Assembly (NCBI GenBank): GCA_950106755.1
Contig: OX467090.1
Span: forward strand, 6,138,001-6,202,000
Direction: 5' to 3'
Origin: Climacium dendroides
Lineage: Eukaryota; Streptophyta; Bryopsida; Hypnales; Climaciaceae
Length of the DNA stretch: 64,000 nucleotides
Part shown: one piece after another, positions 12,435 to 23,940 of the stretch
How positions within the stretch are numbered: the stretch's first letter is position 1
Layout: the number at the start of each line of letters is the position of its first letter
Position numbers and translations under genes: made by a program
The notes under the pieces: model-generated
Database searches by the model: none
Seen by the model: only the letters and a program-made list of their open reading frames with translations
What the model was told of the DNA's origin: nothing

Positions 12435-12597
12435 ACAGGGTATCATATTCATATGGGTTCCCAAGGGTGCTGACGTGTTCCCCACGTGTTCACCTTAATA
12501 CGAAACTTGACGCCCAAGTCGAGCGTGGGAATACGACTTGTGCAGTTGTGCTGGTATTGACACCTGGACTAAGGGCGGGTTTATATGGGTACACGGT

Positions 12598-13576
12598 CTA
12601 AGGTGGAACTACCCAATACCGCCATTTACCCAATTCCGCCACCTACTAAAGTTCTTCCCATTTCCGTCACTAACCCATCTATAGGAGAAGGCTCAAAAAC
12701 AGTTCGAGCATTTCAAATTGTCCGGTAGATGGTTCTGAATTGGAACCTTCATTGTGGGGAAATGGACTTTTGATTACATCAAAGGATGATTAGATTTGGT
12801 TTATAAATCTTCAATGGATGGTTTAAAAGTCACAATGGATTTTTTCTTAACTAAGTGGATAGGTGTCTATTAGTATTATTCAAAATAAGAATTGGTAGTC
12901 CAACTACCTTCTTACAAGCATTAAAAAATCTGAAATAATGTATGATTCAAACATTCATTTCAGTTTTAGAAATGGTCACATTTAGAAACCATCTCTATTA
13001 CTTTTTACATGTTGTAATGCTGGTTTTTCAACAAAGCCTGATTCTTTTCCAAACTAAGTATGTGTGCTTTTACAAGGCCTACAAATCACAATTAGGTCCC
13101 TCTGCCAAATTTCCTTTGAAAATTCATAAATAATTCACAAATGCTCCAAAAATTATGAAACGACTTGGGTTAGATTCCTCATCTATTTTTCTTTAACTGA
13201 AAAATGAGTTAAAAATATTCACATATGAGGAAACGCATGAAAATGGCAGACCAGCCCTTAAATTGGTGGTTTGTGAGCCTCTTATCCTATTATCACAATC
13301 TTATGAATCCTTCATCATCATGATGGCAATGCACTTGGGGAGTGGACCCATCATCAACAATGGTCAGGTCATGCTTCAATCAGGGTCTACTCACAGTTTT
13401 ACATTTCAGTTTTGAAAAATCACAAAAAGTTCAATTCTTGTCAGAATGTCTTCATTCTTTTTGCAATTGACTTCTCTCAAACAATTCAATCTCTAAAAAA
13501 ATTTGAGAGTTGACAAATAGCTTCTCCAAAGTATCTAGATAGTAAATTTGTGTGGTAATGGATAGTTCTACTTTAG
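12598..13576. mobile_element. Non-autonomous TIR element, TAGAACTACCCATTACC family, copy 2
   Basis: The left end reads CTAAGGTGGAACTACCC and the right end in reverse complement reads CCTAAAGTAGAACTATCC. Shared internal blocks are inverted relative to the copy at 8568-8947, including the CCATTTCCGTCACTAACCC segment near the left end and 13260-13560. About 550-600 bp between these blocks (roughly 12690-13250) has no counterpart in copy 1 and is either a secondary insertion or sequence lost from copy 1. The two copies bracket eIF6 in opposite orientation. Confidence 0.7.
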
Positions 13577-14103
13577 GTCGGATGGCTAGCTCGATTTGCC
13601 TTCAATTTGACCCTCAATATAGCCTCAATTCACCATTCTAGTCATAGATAATATAAAGTGGTGAGGCCCCATTTTAGATCCGAATTTTTTATTAATGTGC
13701 TTTTGTATTTTCTTAATTCTTAAATAAAAAGTATCTCATACATCTTTTTTTTTCTTATTCTTCCTATTTCAAAAATAAAAGAAACAATATTTTAAATTTT
13801 TTAAATTTTTTCCTTTTTTTTTTTTTTTTTTTTCAAAAATAGAAGAGAGAGAGTTTATTTTTTTGAACCTTTTCCTTTCTCTTCCTTTTTTTTCTATTTG
13901 AAAAAAAACAAAGTTCTTTCACTTCCTTTGAATCTTTTTTTTTCTTCACATTAAAAGTAGAACTTATGTTGAAACTAAAGTCATAGCCCCATATGATTGT
14001 CATCTGTTTTCATAAGAATTTTAGAATCTCAAAAGTATGGAATTTTTAATTATGAGAACTTGAATGAATTCAATGATAAATGTAAACCAATTTTTGGTAT
14101 ATA
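13577..14103. other. AT-rich spacer with pyrimidine runs
   Basis: The region is dominated by T-runs and CTT-rich low complexity between about 13740 and 13960, including a T-tract of about 20 bases near 13815. No gene or structured element is visible. Confidence 0.5.
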
Positions 14104-14970
14104 TCATACTACTAAAATCATAATTCCCTCTGTAATATCACAAATGCTACCATTAATACTAGGGGTTTGTACTTGCTATGCTACACATTCATTGTATCAC
14201 ATATTAATAAAATTTGATATATTTGAATAGAATGCATGATAATGATTTCAATAAGTCTTTAAAATAATTATTTTAAATATTTTGTAAAAATATTTTCAAT
14301 CATGCATACATAGAAATTGCATTTTCATACAATGTGATATTATAGAAATAGAGTAGCAGTTTGCAATCACTTTTATAATATCACTTTTTACAAAGGATGA
14401 TATTATAGAAATCATATAGTTGTTGCAATTAAGGTGATTTTAAAGAGGATCCATAGGATGATATTATAGAGGTAGCAAATCCATTGCTTCTCTTGGCTTT
14501 ACACTTCTCTGCACTTCTATGATTTTGTGCTTTTGTGAGCTTTGAGCTTTCATGATTTCAATTTTCTATTGCTACTACCAAATGATTTTGAGAAATTTAT
14601 TCAATTGAAGCAATTTTGGATTCTACAACAATTAAGTTGTTCACAAAGTTTTTGAGATTTATAAGTTTTTCTTTTCAATTCTTCAATTTGGGTTGCCATT
14701 TTTTGTAACAATGGAATCAAATTTCTAATGCATTCTAATGTATGTGTATCTTTTATAGTATTTACCATTGCATATGTTTCATTCATCATTTAATAAATTT
14801 CTATTGTACATTTCAATATATGCTTACTTATAAAAAAAAGTTATTCAAAGATTTTAGTCATTTTCATTTTAAGATTTATTAAAAAATCTGTTCTACATTC
14901 TATCTAATACATAAAAATTCTTATAAAATTCTAATGATGAATGCGTAGCATAGCAAGCGCCAACCGCTAG
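14104..14970 (+). mobile_element. Helitron-like element, copy A
   Basis: The unit starts TCATACTACTAAAATCATAA after an A and ends GCGCCAACCGCTAG before a T. A 5' TC, a 3' CTAG (CTRR) and insertion between A and T are Helitron hallmarks. Near both ends lies the same segment in opposite orientation: CTTGCTATGCTACACATTCA near 14173 and TGAATGCGTAGCATAGCAAG near 14939. Two further copies with the same ends lie at 44487-45372 and 45373-46568. There is no Rep/helicase coding, so it is non-autonomous. The minus strand carries a short open peptide at 14601-14789 that recurs in the other copies. Confidence 0.6.
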
Positions 14971-16350
14971 TGTTATTTCTAAAATTGTAATTATATATTT
15001 TTTTCGAGTATCTACTATGAGAATTGGTAAAAACACACATCATCTTACAAATGTTAGAATTTGGCATAACTTCAACAATGACTTCCATTTATAGATTTTT
15101 ATCTATAACAAAAATTTAATTATTAAGCATGTAATTTATGTCTACACCAATCAACATCTCATTTTCAATTAATTATCCTTCAATACCCAAAGTCTTTTTT
15201 GAGCTCCTAGTAGTTTGTTCTAAATTGTACAAAAAGCCAACATTTAGATAAGTTGTATCAAATATATGTATATATATATTTATGGCTTCTCAAGATCTGC
15301 TCTACAATTTTTAAATGAATTTTTTATTTGATTTTTTTTCCAGAATCTAGTGTAATTGAGGCTCATTTCCAAGAGCCCTCAACACTACAAAAAGTCAAGA
15401 TTGTAATGGACACCCTTGCATAAAATCTTGAATAGAAAAATTATAATCAATCATTTTCAAAATCAAATTTTTTTTGCTAAAATTAAACTTCAATTTTTTT
15501 TCAAAATAGAAACTACTAAAAATAGAAACTTAGTTAAGTTTTATTAAACTTCAGAGTATTGTTGACACTAAAATTTGGTGCCTTGGGCATTTAGGAATTA
15601 AAAACAATTCTACCAAATAAACATGTAGCAAATAACAAATAAAAATAAGCATCTCATATTGAGTTAGTTAAAAATAATTGTACCGAATAAGCTTAAACAT
15701 CTCATGTTTAGTTAAGAACAATTTTATAGAACATCGGATCAAGCAAACAAAATTGTATATAATATACTTCCTCTATCCTGAAATAAATTCGAGGTTTCCG
15801 AATATACTTGTCCCAAATTAAATTTGAAATTGGCTCTCTACAACTTAATGGACATCAATTGAAGCTAGTTCAAACACCTTGAAGCAAAAGAATCTATAAA
15901 TACCATACTCTAGAGACTATATGAAAATTTGATCCTTACAAAGGGAATTGAAATGCAACCTTTAACCTATCAAAGGCAAAGAATTCAATCCACAACTACA
16001 CAAAAAAATACTACTAACAAATCTCTTGTTGAGAATTTCTTGAACTTGAATCACAAAACATTGTTAAAATTGAATATAGAGGACATCAATAGACATCATT
16101 GCACCAACATTGCTTGAAGAATGATCAAATTAATACCGCTAGAGCAATCCTTAAAACGGCAGTTTTTTTTTTGAGTTTGCCAATATTTTTAATATGTGCT
16201 ACTTCATTGTTGACTTCCATTCTTTTACATCTTGTGGAGTTTAGTAGAAGCTACAATAACTACGCAATCATTTAAAAATAGGACCTACTCACATACTAAT
16301 TTAGCCATTTCTAAGAAAGCAAGGATTTATTTTGAGATTGAGGTAGTATT
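14971..16350. other. AT-rich intergenic DNA
   Basis: No gene is seen. The sequence is A/T-rich with scattered short repeats. The ORFs here (for example 15929-16117) lack recognisable motifs and have low-complexity composition. Confidence 0.5.
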
Positions 16351-16439
16351 ATATATTATTATATATTATTATATATTATTATATATTATTATATATTATT
16401 ATATATTATTATATATTATTATATATTATTATATATTAT
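16351..16439. repeat. Minisatellite with a 10-bp unit (ATATATTATT)
   Basis: ATATATTATT is repeated about nine times almost perfectly, ending in ATATATTATA. The near-perfect copies suggest recent slippage. The Tyr/Ile-rich ORF across it (16232-16441) is an artefact of the repeat. Confidence 0.9.
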
Positions 16440-16917
16440 AAATTGTATATTCTTCCACCCTAGAGCTTCCAAACTCAAATTCCAAATTAGAATATTAATA
16501 ACAAAGCTCTAAAAATTCAACAACACAAATAGGGGGAAGTTTCTTAAGCTCACAATTAACAAGCATGCACTAAAATAGAAAATAAAAGACTTTGCATTAG
16601 TAGGTAGTGGAGATTTGAACAATTCAATAGAAGAGCCCGATCTTGCCCCAATCTCGCCCTAGATGGGAAAATGGGCCATCCAAAACCTTGTTCTGATTGC
16701 TCTTTTTGGGTCGGATGGTTTTGTGCCAAAACCATGCCACCTAAGGTGACATATAGGATGAATGGTGGTTTCAATCCAGCCCTAGTATAAAGCCCTTGGT
16801 TCAAATTTGGAGAAATCAAGCAATTGTATTAGTTCAAACTTAGAGAGTTTTAGTTGGCCTTCAATCCAGCCCCAAGTATAAATCAATCTTTAGCAAGTGT
16901 TCTCTACAATGATGGTA
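16440..16917. other. Spacer with short dispersed repeats
   Basis: The segment CAATCCAGCCC(C/T)AGTATAAA occurs twice (near 16770 and 16862). GGTCGGATGG near 16711 also occurs near 13577. No coding region is apparent. Confidence 0.4.
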
Positions 16918-17356
16918 TGGTATGGTAGAACCACCCATTCACAACTTTGGATCCATACCCAACCTCTAAGGGGTAGTTATTTCCAATTAAGGCTAGAATA
17001 GACTTTCAACCAAATCTTGGAATGTGATTTTTCTTCCTTTTTCAAAATTGGGACTAGTAAGTTCATGCCACATGTTCCAAAGTAGTGAGTAAGAAAGTAG
17101 GAACTAGGGAGTGAGAAAGAAGTTCTTGAATTATTGGAATTTGAAGAGTCTATAAATTAGGTATGGGTTTAGACCAACTTTTGGCTTCCAAAACTCATAG
17201 TAATTTCAATTCAAGGCATATAAAATTATTAAAAAAAATTATAATTTTTGTAATTTCTATCTTTCTACATGGCCAAAAATTTACACTACCTTGAACAACT
17301 TTAGAATATGTGCGGAATCACTTAAGATGTTGACTATGGGTGGTTCTACTATACCA
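16918..17356. mobile_element. TIR element related to the TAGAAC(C/T)ACCCATT family, copy 3
   Basis: The left end TGGTATGGTAGAACCACCCA and the reverse complement of the right end TGGTATAGTAGAACCACCCA differ by one base. The element is about 440 bp with no coding capacity. Its TIR core resembles those of the elements at 8568 and 12598, but its interior does not obviously match them, so it may be a separate subfamily. Confidence 0.7.
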
Positions 17357-17512
17357 GGCTTTGAAATGGAGCCGTCATTTAGAATTGCCCCTACAAAAGG
17401 GCTTGAAACTATGCTCAACATTTTGGAAATGGAGAAGTTTTTTTAAGTTCAAAAAATTTGAATGCATGCGCTTGGTTTCAAAATTGTGTGTAGTCAATAG
17501 GGACTACCATTA

Positions 17513-17970
17513 AGGTAAAGCAGCCCATTGTGGTCAAATGACCCATTGTGGGTTTTTTTAGTATGTGAGATGTGGGCCACAATGCATGTCTTACATGACA
17601 GTAATGGAGAGAACAGTGACTTCATTAGGAACTTCTAACTTTTCAGTGTGAAATTCATTGTAAAAATTGACTTTTTAGGCCTTTCTTGATAGAAAATATT
17701 GTGGCTACATTATGTAGTAAGATAATCATTTATTTATAGATTCAAATTTTGTTGGTTATGAGGTAGTCTACAAACTCTTTGGGGATGAATACTTCAAAAA
17801 TTCCTAACAAATTCATATTTTGTCAAAAAAATACAATTACACTTGTTGTTTCTCACATTTCAACTACACTTGTTGTTTCTCACACTTATACTATTGTGGG
17901 AAAAAAATTGAAATTTTCAGCAACAAGATGATGTCAAACTCCTCATTCTGAACACAATTAGCTGTTTTTA
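17513..17970. mobile_element. TIR element, AAGGTAAA family, copy 1 (right end decayed)
   Basis: The left end AAGGTAAAGCAGCCCATTGT and about 350 bp of interior match the copy at 49289-50122, including GCATGTCTTACATGACA and CAACAAGATGATGTCAAACT. The right terminus (GAACACAATTAGCTGTTT) is degraded relative to that copy. This copy lacks the MITE nested in the other, so it shows the pre-insertion state. Confidence 0.65.
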
Positions 17971-18664
17971 GGTTATGTGTATTTTTTGAATGATTAATAC
18001 TTGATTCAATAATGTAAATTACAGTGCTGATTTGTCAATCCTCCTTGAAACATGTGGAATACATGACTCTTTTTTATTTTGACACAGTAAAGTTGCATGA
18101 ATGTATTTTTGTAAACATTGACAGCATTTTCTTCATTCATTTTTGGACTCTCTTGCTCTATTCAAAGACACAATCCAAGTGATGAATATTGTTGGCTTAG
18201 TGCACAAATAATGACCTATGTACCTTTGCCCTTCAAAATTCATATTTTATTCAGTCAGAATTAGAAATTTACCCAAATTAGAAAAATTGTCATTTCACTG
18301 TTATCCTTTCCTACAACTATGAAAAAAAACTTAAATGCTTGGGTGGCTCGCCTCAATAATAGATCTATATTTCTTCTTAGATGGTTGATCACTAGACTTA
18401 TTACCTTACGTGATTTTTTTTTCAAGAGGTGTTTAAGACATCATTTCTTTTGTAACCCCCAATCTTACGTGGTTACAGAGTTGGCAAAGGTTATGAGTGG
18501 TGTTTACTAGAGAAAAGTTAAAATACTTGAATTTTTCAATTTGGTAGATTCTTGAGCAACAACAACAATCTTTTAAAATGCAAGATATGGATAATTACAT
18601 AACAATGGTAAGATGAATTTAATGAGCTACCTCATTGAAGTCATTCATTAATAGCATGTAGATT

Positions 18665-18790
18665 AAGACAAACTCTTTATATACATATGGGATGGTAGAA
18701 GGTAAAACAATTTATGTGGGATATGTAAATTAGAATTAATAGGAGCTCAACCACTCATATTTAAGTCAAAAGTAGGAATTGTGTTCAAAG
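18665..18790. repeat. Dispersed repeat shared with about 62230-62300
   Basis: This segment (core CTCTTTATATACATATGGGA, then GGTAGAAGGTAAAACAA) resembles 62230-62300 (CTCTTTATACAAG, then GGTAGAAAGTAAGACAA). The match resumes at 19160-19220 against about 62370-62420. The foldback at 18813-19110 therefore appears to interrupt this copy. The element type is unknown. Confidence 0.45.
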
Positions 18791-18812
18791 TAAAATTTTA
18801 GACCTCATTTCA

Positions 18813-19110
18813 ACGTAGTAGAATAATTTTTTCCAAAAAACTTTGAACTTAGAAAATTTGGGGAATCAAAAAAGAATTCATTCTAAAAAATTAGTTTGGT
18901 ATTTAGAGCCTCTAATCAAAAGTTATGGACAAATTTCAAAAAGGGGTTGGAAGGGATATTTTCTTTGACATTTTCAAACATTCTCTCTTAATTTTGTACA
19001 TAACTTTTAATTGGAGGCTCAAATTTACAAATGGATTTTGGAAGATGAAATTTAGATGGATTTACAACTCTTTATAATTAATTTTTTTGAAAAATCTATT
19101 CTACTATGCC
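18813..19110. repeat. About 300-bp foldback related to the hairpin inside the CACTA element
   Basis: The arms of roughly 140 bp (about 18813-18955 and 18972-19110) are diverged reverse complements. Landmarks are GTAGTAGAATAATTTTTTCC on the left, matched by ATCTATTCTACTATGCC on the right, and CTAATCAAAAGTTATGGACA against ACATAACTTTTAATTGG. The same arm sequence occurs in the foldback at 60127-60460, so the two are members of one family. Confidence 0.65.
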
Positions 19111-20236
19111 TATAAAATTCTAATTCACACATAATTCCTATGTTTTAGTAATTAGTAGTCAAGCTATCATCTTCACATTATTCCATAACCTTTGAGGAGT
19201 CATGATGAAAAATGAATTTTATTATAAAAATGACATCTCTACCCTTCATTCTCACAAATGTCAATGAACCAATGTCTTTATTTTTCCATTAATTTCTTTT
19301 AATGGCACATGGTCAGATGCATTGATATTGAAGCTTACTTTATATCCTATAATGTGTGGATGAATTTTGTGAATGAGGACTTTAGAGAGGAAAAGGTAGC
19401 CTTCGTAAAGACTACTAAATGTTATACCTTAAATGTTGTCATGTTATTAGTGACAGCTTGTAAGGTTTGTAGAGCATGACAAATGTTGAATGGTTGTTCA
19501 TTCATACCTTATCGTAGTATGTATTTACTTTGATGTGCATGTGTGTATGTTTTAGTAAATGTAGATTATGACACCAACTATTAACAATGCAGAGTGACAC
19601 AACAATGTGAATGACTAATAACATAAGATGACCCTAATTATAACAAAGCAATACCAAACCAACTTAAAACAAATGTTCCCATAAAACCTACACTTTTTCA
19701 TCTTTGTCAAAGGTATTATGATTTTAAAACCACTATTATAAAATAAAAAATGTGCTCATACTTAATGAATAATATTAAAAACTAAAAATTAAATTAAAAT
19801 ATATTACACCTCAATTTGACAAGTTTGCAACAACCTATGCAAGGCTCTTCATCATAACTTTAAAATCCTCCAAGGAATCATATACAAGAGATTTTTCTTT
19901 CACCATCCCAAAGAGAGTATGTTGGCCTTTGATTAAAAATGTTATAAAGATAGTAGAGCAATATATTTCTAAATTCATTTGTCTCTTTAAGAAATAATCA
20001 CTTTCTATACATTTTTACGCATTGTTTTATCCAAATTTGACAATCTCACCAAGAATCTCACCTCTATCTTTTACAAAAGACTAATAAAATTGACAAAAAT
20101 ACCTACTTTTTATATCACTAAAGTCTAGAGTTGTTTCTCCATGTTGTGAATTAGCTACTACTAGCCAAAATAAAAAATGATTAAAAAATGAAAAAATAAA
20201 AAATAAAAAAATAATTAAAATTAAACATTAAAAAAA

Positions 20237-20298
<62 letters not shown>

Positions 20299-21594
20299 CT
20301 AATGTAGCAATTACTTAACTAGGTTAAACTGTTGTTGCAATAAAGTTCCGATAGTCCAAAAATATGTGGGAACTTGCAACCCTCTAGACATCCAAAATTT
20401 CATTTAATAACTCCTCAAATCCCAAAACGATCTTCTCGTTGGTCTCAATTTTTTGTCCCTAAATGATTTTCTTGTTGTACTTTTTGATGTTGAAAATTGA
20501 TCAAATTCATTTTTTGATTGCTAGCTAGGACTAGCAAATCTTCAATTAATAGTTCCCCGTCCATCCATGCAATCAATAGTCAAAAGAAAAATGAAATGAT
20601 TAAAGGACTCAATCAACACTATTTATTCTTATTTTTTGCATCTCTTTGAGTATTGCTTGAATGAAAAAAATGAAGCTTTAGGAGGTGGTATAGAGGTCCA
20701 CATATAGTTTTGGGCCCATACTAACTACCTACAAAGCATTAGAAGGGGTTTGAGGGCTTAAGAGGGTTGTTTCAGGGTTGTTTCAAGCTTATTCTCCAAG
20801 TTGGGAACATGTTAGAATATTTAAATAATTTAAAAGATTAGAAATTAATAATAAAATAATATTTAAATAATAGTATTTTTAAAAAAATATTATCAAATTA
20901 TAAATTAATTAATATTATCTAACATGGCATAGTTGTGGCTATGTCGAACTACTAATTTGGTAAAGTTCCCAGAGTCAAGGAACTTATGGGAATCCATGGT
21001 CTTTTTTTACCCTCAAACATCTTATAATGTGACAGCTTACATTCAATAATTAAATGTCCATTGGTAAATCTTGAAAATGCATTATAAAAAATTTGAACCC
21101 TGCTAAAGGCCACTTGACTTTTGGTTGCAATGCAAATACAGGGAAAATTTAAAAATTAAAGAAAAATCCAAAAAACCCTCCAAAAACTAAAAAACATTTT
21201 TGAAATTATCAACTACACTAATTTGTCCTATTATTGTGTGGGTGACTAATTTATCAAAGTTACACTATTTTGAATTAGTGCGAGTTCAAATATTTTGAAG
21301 TATTGAACTAGTTTTCACAATTTTCTGGGTGATGCTAATATAACCCTCACTAGGACGGTAATAGGGCGGTAAGGTGTTCAAGGGACTTGGACTTTTGGAG
21401 TCCCTCAAATACTGTAGGCGTGTTCCCCAAGTCCGGGACGTTCCCCATATGCTCCCGGGAGCTCACAGAAAGCCATAACCTAATGGAAGCTCTCTATTTC
21501 TGTTCATTTTCATCTCTCTCGCGAGTGTTGATTTTCCAGCAGTACGCACAGAACACGAATTGCTTGTCTTCACGGAGAGCTTTTGTCCGTCGCC
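19111..21594. other. AT-rich intergenic DNA leading to the RPB12 promoter
   Basis: No gene is seen until the GC-rich RPB12 promoter begins near 21350. The only structured feature is the TA microsatellite at 20238-20296. The 21387-21653 ORF overlaps the RPB12 leader and first exon in another frame and is a shadow. Confidence 0.5.
20238..20296. repeat. (TA)n microsatellite
   Basis: About 29 uninterrupted TA units lie in AT-rich intergenic DNA. The length is likely polymorphic and may be imprecise in assembly. Confidence 0.95.
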
Positions 21595-22439
21595 ATGGAC
21601 GGAGGCGTAGGCGCACCGCCGCCCGAGCCCGTCACCTACCTTTGCGGTGGTGAGTTTCCCCGTTCTGTGTCTTTATTGCATAATGCCTGAGGAGGACGTG
21701 GTGGTGATGTTACCACCGGAATTGGTCAATTCTGTGTAATTTTCTTCCGCTTTCATGAAGCTATTTGTGAAGATTTAGAACGGCAACTACGTGTACGAAA
21801 TTTTCCTGTTATTTTCCTAAATGAAGAATTTTTAGGTCTGGAGAGTACCTCCTGATCGGGCGGAGCCTGGGGTTTGAATGCTCGTCTTTGACCTACTTGA
21901 GATCATTTGGACTGCGAATAAGTCTCAAATTTAAGTTAGTTTGGAGATTAGGGTTGATGCTGGTTAGGTGTGGCCATTTTTCATCATACATTCGATCCAC
22001 TTGTACCCCGAGATCTCGTGTAACATAATTAGCCAAGAAATTCTTAGAGTATCAATTTGGCTACAAACAGCAAAAGCTTTTTTTACTGATTTGTTGTCTT
22101 ATTTTCCAGACTGTGGGGCAGACAATACCTTGAAACCTGGGGATGTGATCCAGTGTCGGGAGTGCGGTTATCGCATCCTCTATAAGAAGAGAACCAGACG
22201 CAGTAAGTGGACTAATTCAGTTTCTCAACATTGTCAATTTCTCGACTATATACCACCAAACACACTTGGTCCTAGTTCAACCTCTTTTTTTCCTTGAGAG
22301 AACATCGGTAGACCGCATTTGAAAACCAGACGTTTCTGTATGAGATGCCCTGGTTTGTGATTTTATGCCATGTGATTTGGATTTTCTTACTGATTAATTG
22401 TGATTTGATTCTGCAGTTGTCCAATTCGAAGCTCGCTGA
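21595..22439 (+). CDS. RPB12: RNA polymerases I/II/III shared subunit RPABC4 (RPB12-like), 56 aa
   Basis: This is the smallest shared zinc-ribbon subunit of the nuclear RNA polymerases, needed to assemble the RPB3/RPB11-type platform (established family role). Three exons (21595-21649, 22110-22202, 22417-22439) give 171 nt with GT-AG introns and phase 1 at both junctions. The N-terminus is a variable Gly/Pro-rich stretch. The zinc ribbon has two CxxC knuckles, in YLCGDCG and QCRECG, with the signature [10 protein letters not shown] between them. The basic end [17 protein letters not shown] is essentially invariant in eukaryotes. The start is the only ATG before the Cys ligands in exon 1, in a GC-rich leader. 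The last exon codes only the final seven residues plus one split codon. Confidence 0.97.
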
Positions 22440-23940
22440 GTTGTCAAGCCATTTAATTACGTTGGAGTCCAACCTGACATACGTCGGCTTTAGTGGGCAT
22501 CGCTAGTTTTTTGAAACTGTGGATTGGCTCCGCTAGTTTTCAAGGCAATTTTGATCATGGACCATACCCAAGTTGGGGCATTGCTGTTTTTACCAGGATG
22601 TGAATATCCAAGGCGTAGATGAGTGATAAATACAAATGGGTTTGTCGTTTGTAGTGTGTACGTTGATGTACATATAGGGAGATATTCCCGAACCGAAAAA
22701 CAGAACATTTTCATTGTAATTGTTTAGTCAAACACCTCAGGAGGCTTGCTGGTGCTCCAGTATTCGTAGATTCGAAGCAATGTACTTCCTGCGATTTTCT
22801 GACCTTTTCAGCTCAAGTTATGGGATGACTACAGGAATTGTGATGCGTTTTGGAAGGGTTTGCACTTACTGCCTATAGGATACTCGATTATCGGGAGGGT
22901 CTAGCGTAATTGTAAAGTCAGTCATCCATGCTGCACGTCATAGTTCTTTTTCTAACCAAACAGTGTTACAACTCTATTATCTCTTGGTTCTATCGAAAGA
23001 TTTGTCCACTGAAAGTTCAAAAGGTAAAACATGCTGCCATAAACCCCTCTACACCATCAGTGTTACAACTCAACAATTTCTCAGGAGAGCGTTTTTTTCA
23101 CCAAGTGGATGGTTGAAAAGCAGCATTAGAAGCATGGACACCAGAGTTCGCAGAACTGGCTAAAATTTACTCCACTGCTACAATCCTAGGAAAAGTTGGA
23201 TTAACACTGCAACAAACAATAGAATTTGATAGCCAATTCGCATCTTCCTCCACATTGAAATTCACATCTATTTAGTCAGCTTTATGTTCTAATACTTGCA
23301 AAATCCTCTTTCCTATTTTCTTCTCTTGCTAAATCCTCTGTCCTATCTTCTTTAATACTACTCACTCTCAAGAACGTTGATGCCTGTTTGCTTGAAGGTG
23401 GCCTCTCAAGAACGTTGATGCCTGTTTGCTTGAAGGTGGCATATTGCACTAAATTTCATAAACTAGTTCTGGGTTCAGTGATGGACACCTTAGGCGCTTC
23501 CTTCGGTGAAAGATGTGATTCGGTAGTTTTCTTTTTAAGCATTGTGTACACACGCTGTAACGATGCTGAACGTCCATAGTAAAAGAAGCTTAATGCCGTG
23601 CACAACATGAATGCTCCACTCAATCACATAAGTACAAGGGCACATGGTGTAAGCATGGTGATATCTGTTAACTTATTAAACACTCAAAATGCTATAATAC
23701 GGAAAATATAATCCAAATTCTGAGTGAGAAAGTCTCTGTCTATGTTAAAGGTCAGCCAACCACTCAGTTGAACTACTCACATTCACTAACCCAGACTCTT
23801 GAACACTACAAAACTTTAGTATACGAAAGTGTAACGCAAAGGGATGATAAAACTATTTGAGTGAATAGAGGTTCAAGTTTAAGTCTGCAGTTCATTGATA
23901 AATATTGAACTGTGGGAATCCAAGCTCGGGAGGAATGAGG
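22440..23940. other. RPB12-EHD convergent intergenic region
   Basis: The flanking genes converge, so 3' untranslated regions of both are expected. Aside from a 38-bp tandem duplication at 23365-23440, no structured feature or exon is visible. ORFs such as 22490-22714 and 22963-23163 show no family features. Confidence 0.5.
23365..23440. repeat. Perfect 38-bp tandem duplication
   Basis: The unit starting CTCTCAAGAACGTTGATGCC and ending TTGAAGGTGGC occurs twice without mismatch (23365-23402 and 23403-23440). Perfect identity indicates a recent event. It lies in the convergent spacer. Confidence 0.95.

Noticed and set aside
13990..14230. 77-aa plus-strand ORF
   Set aside because: It crosses the 5' boundary of Helitron-like copy A, so it joins unrelated sequences and is not a conserved frame.
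16232..16441. Tyr/Ile-rich 69-aa ORF
   Set aside because: It is a translation of the ATATATTATT minisatellite.
21387..21653. 88-aa ORF overlapping the RPB12 start
   Set aside because: It covers the RPB12 leader and exon 1 in a different frame. RPB12 itself explains the coding composition.
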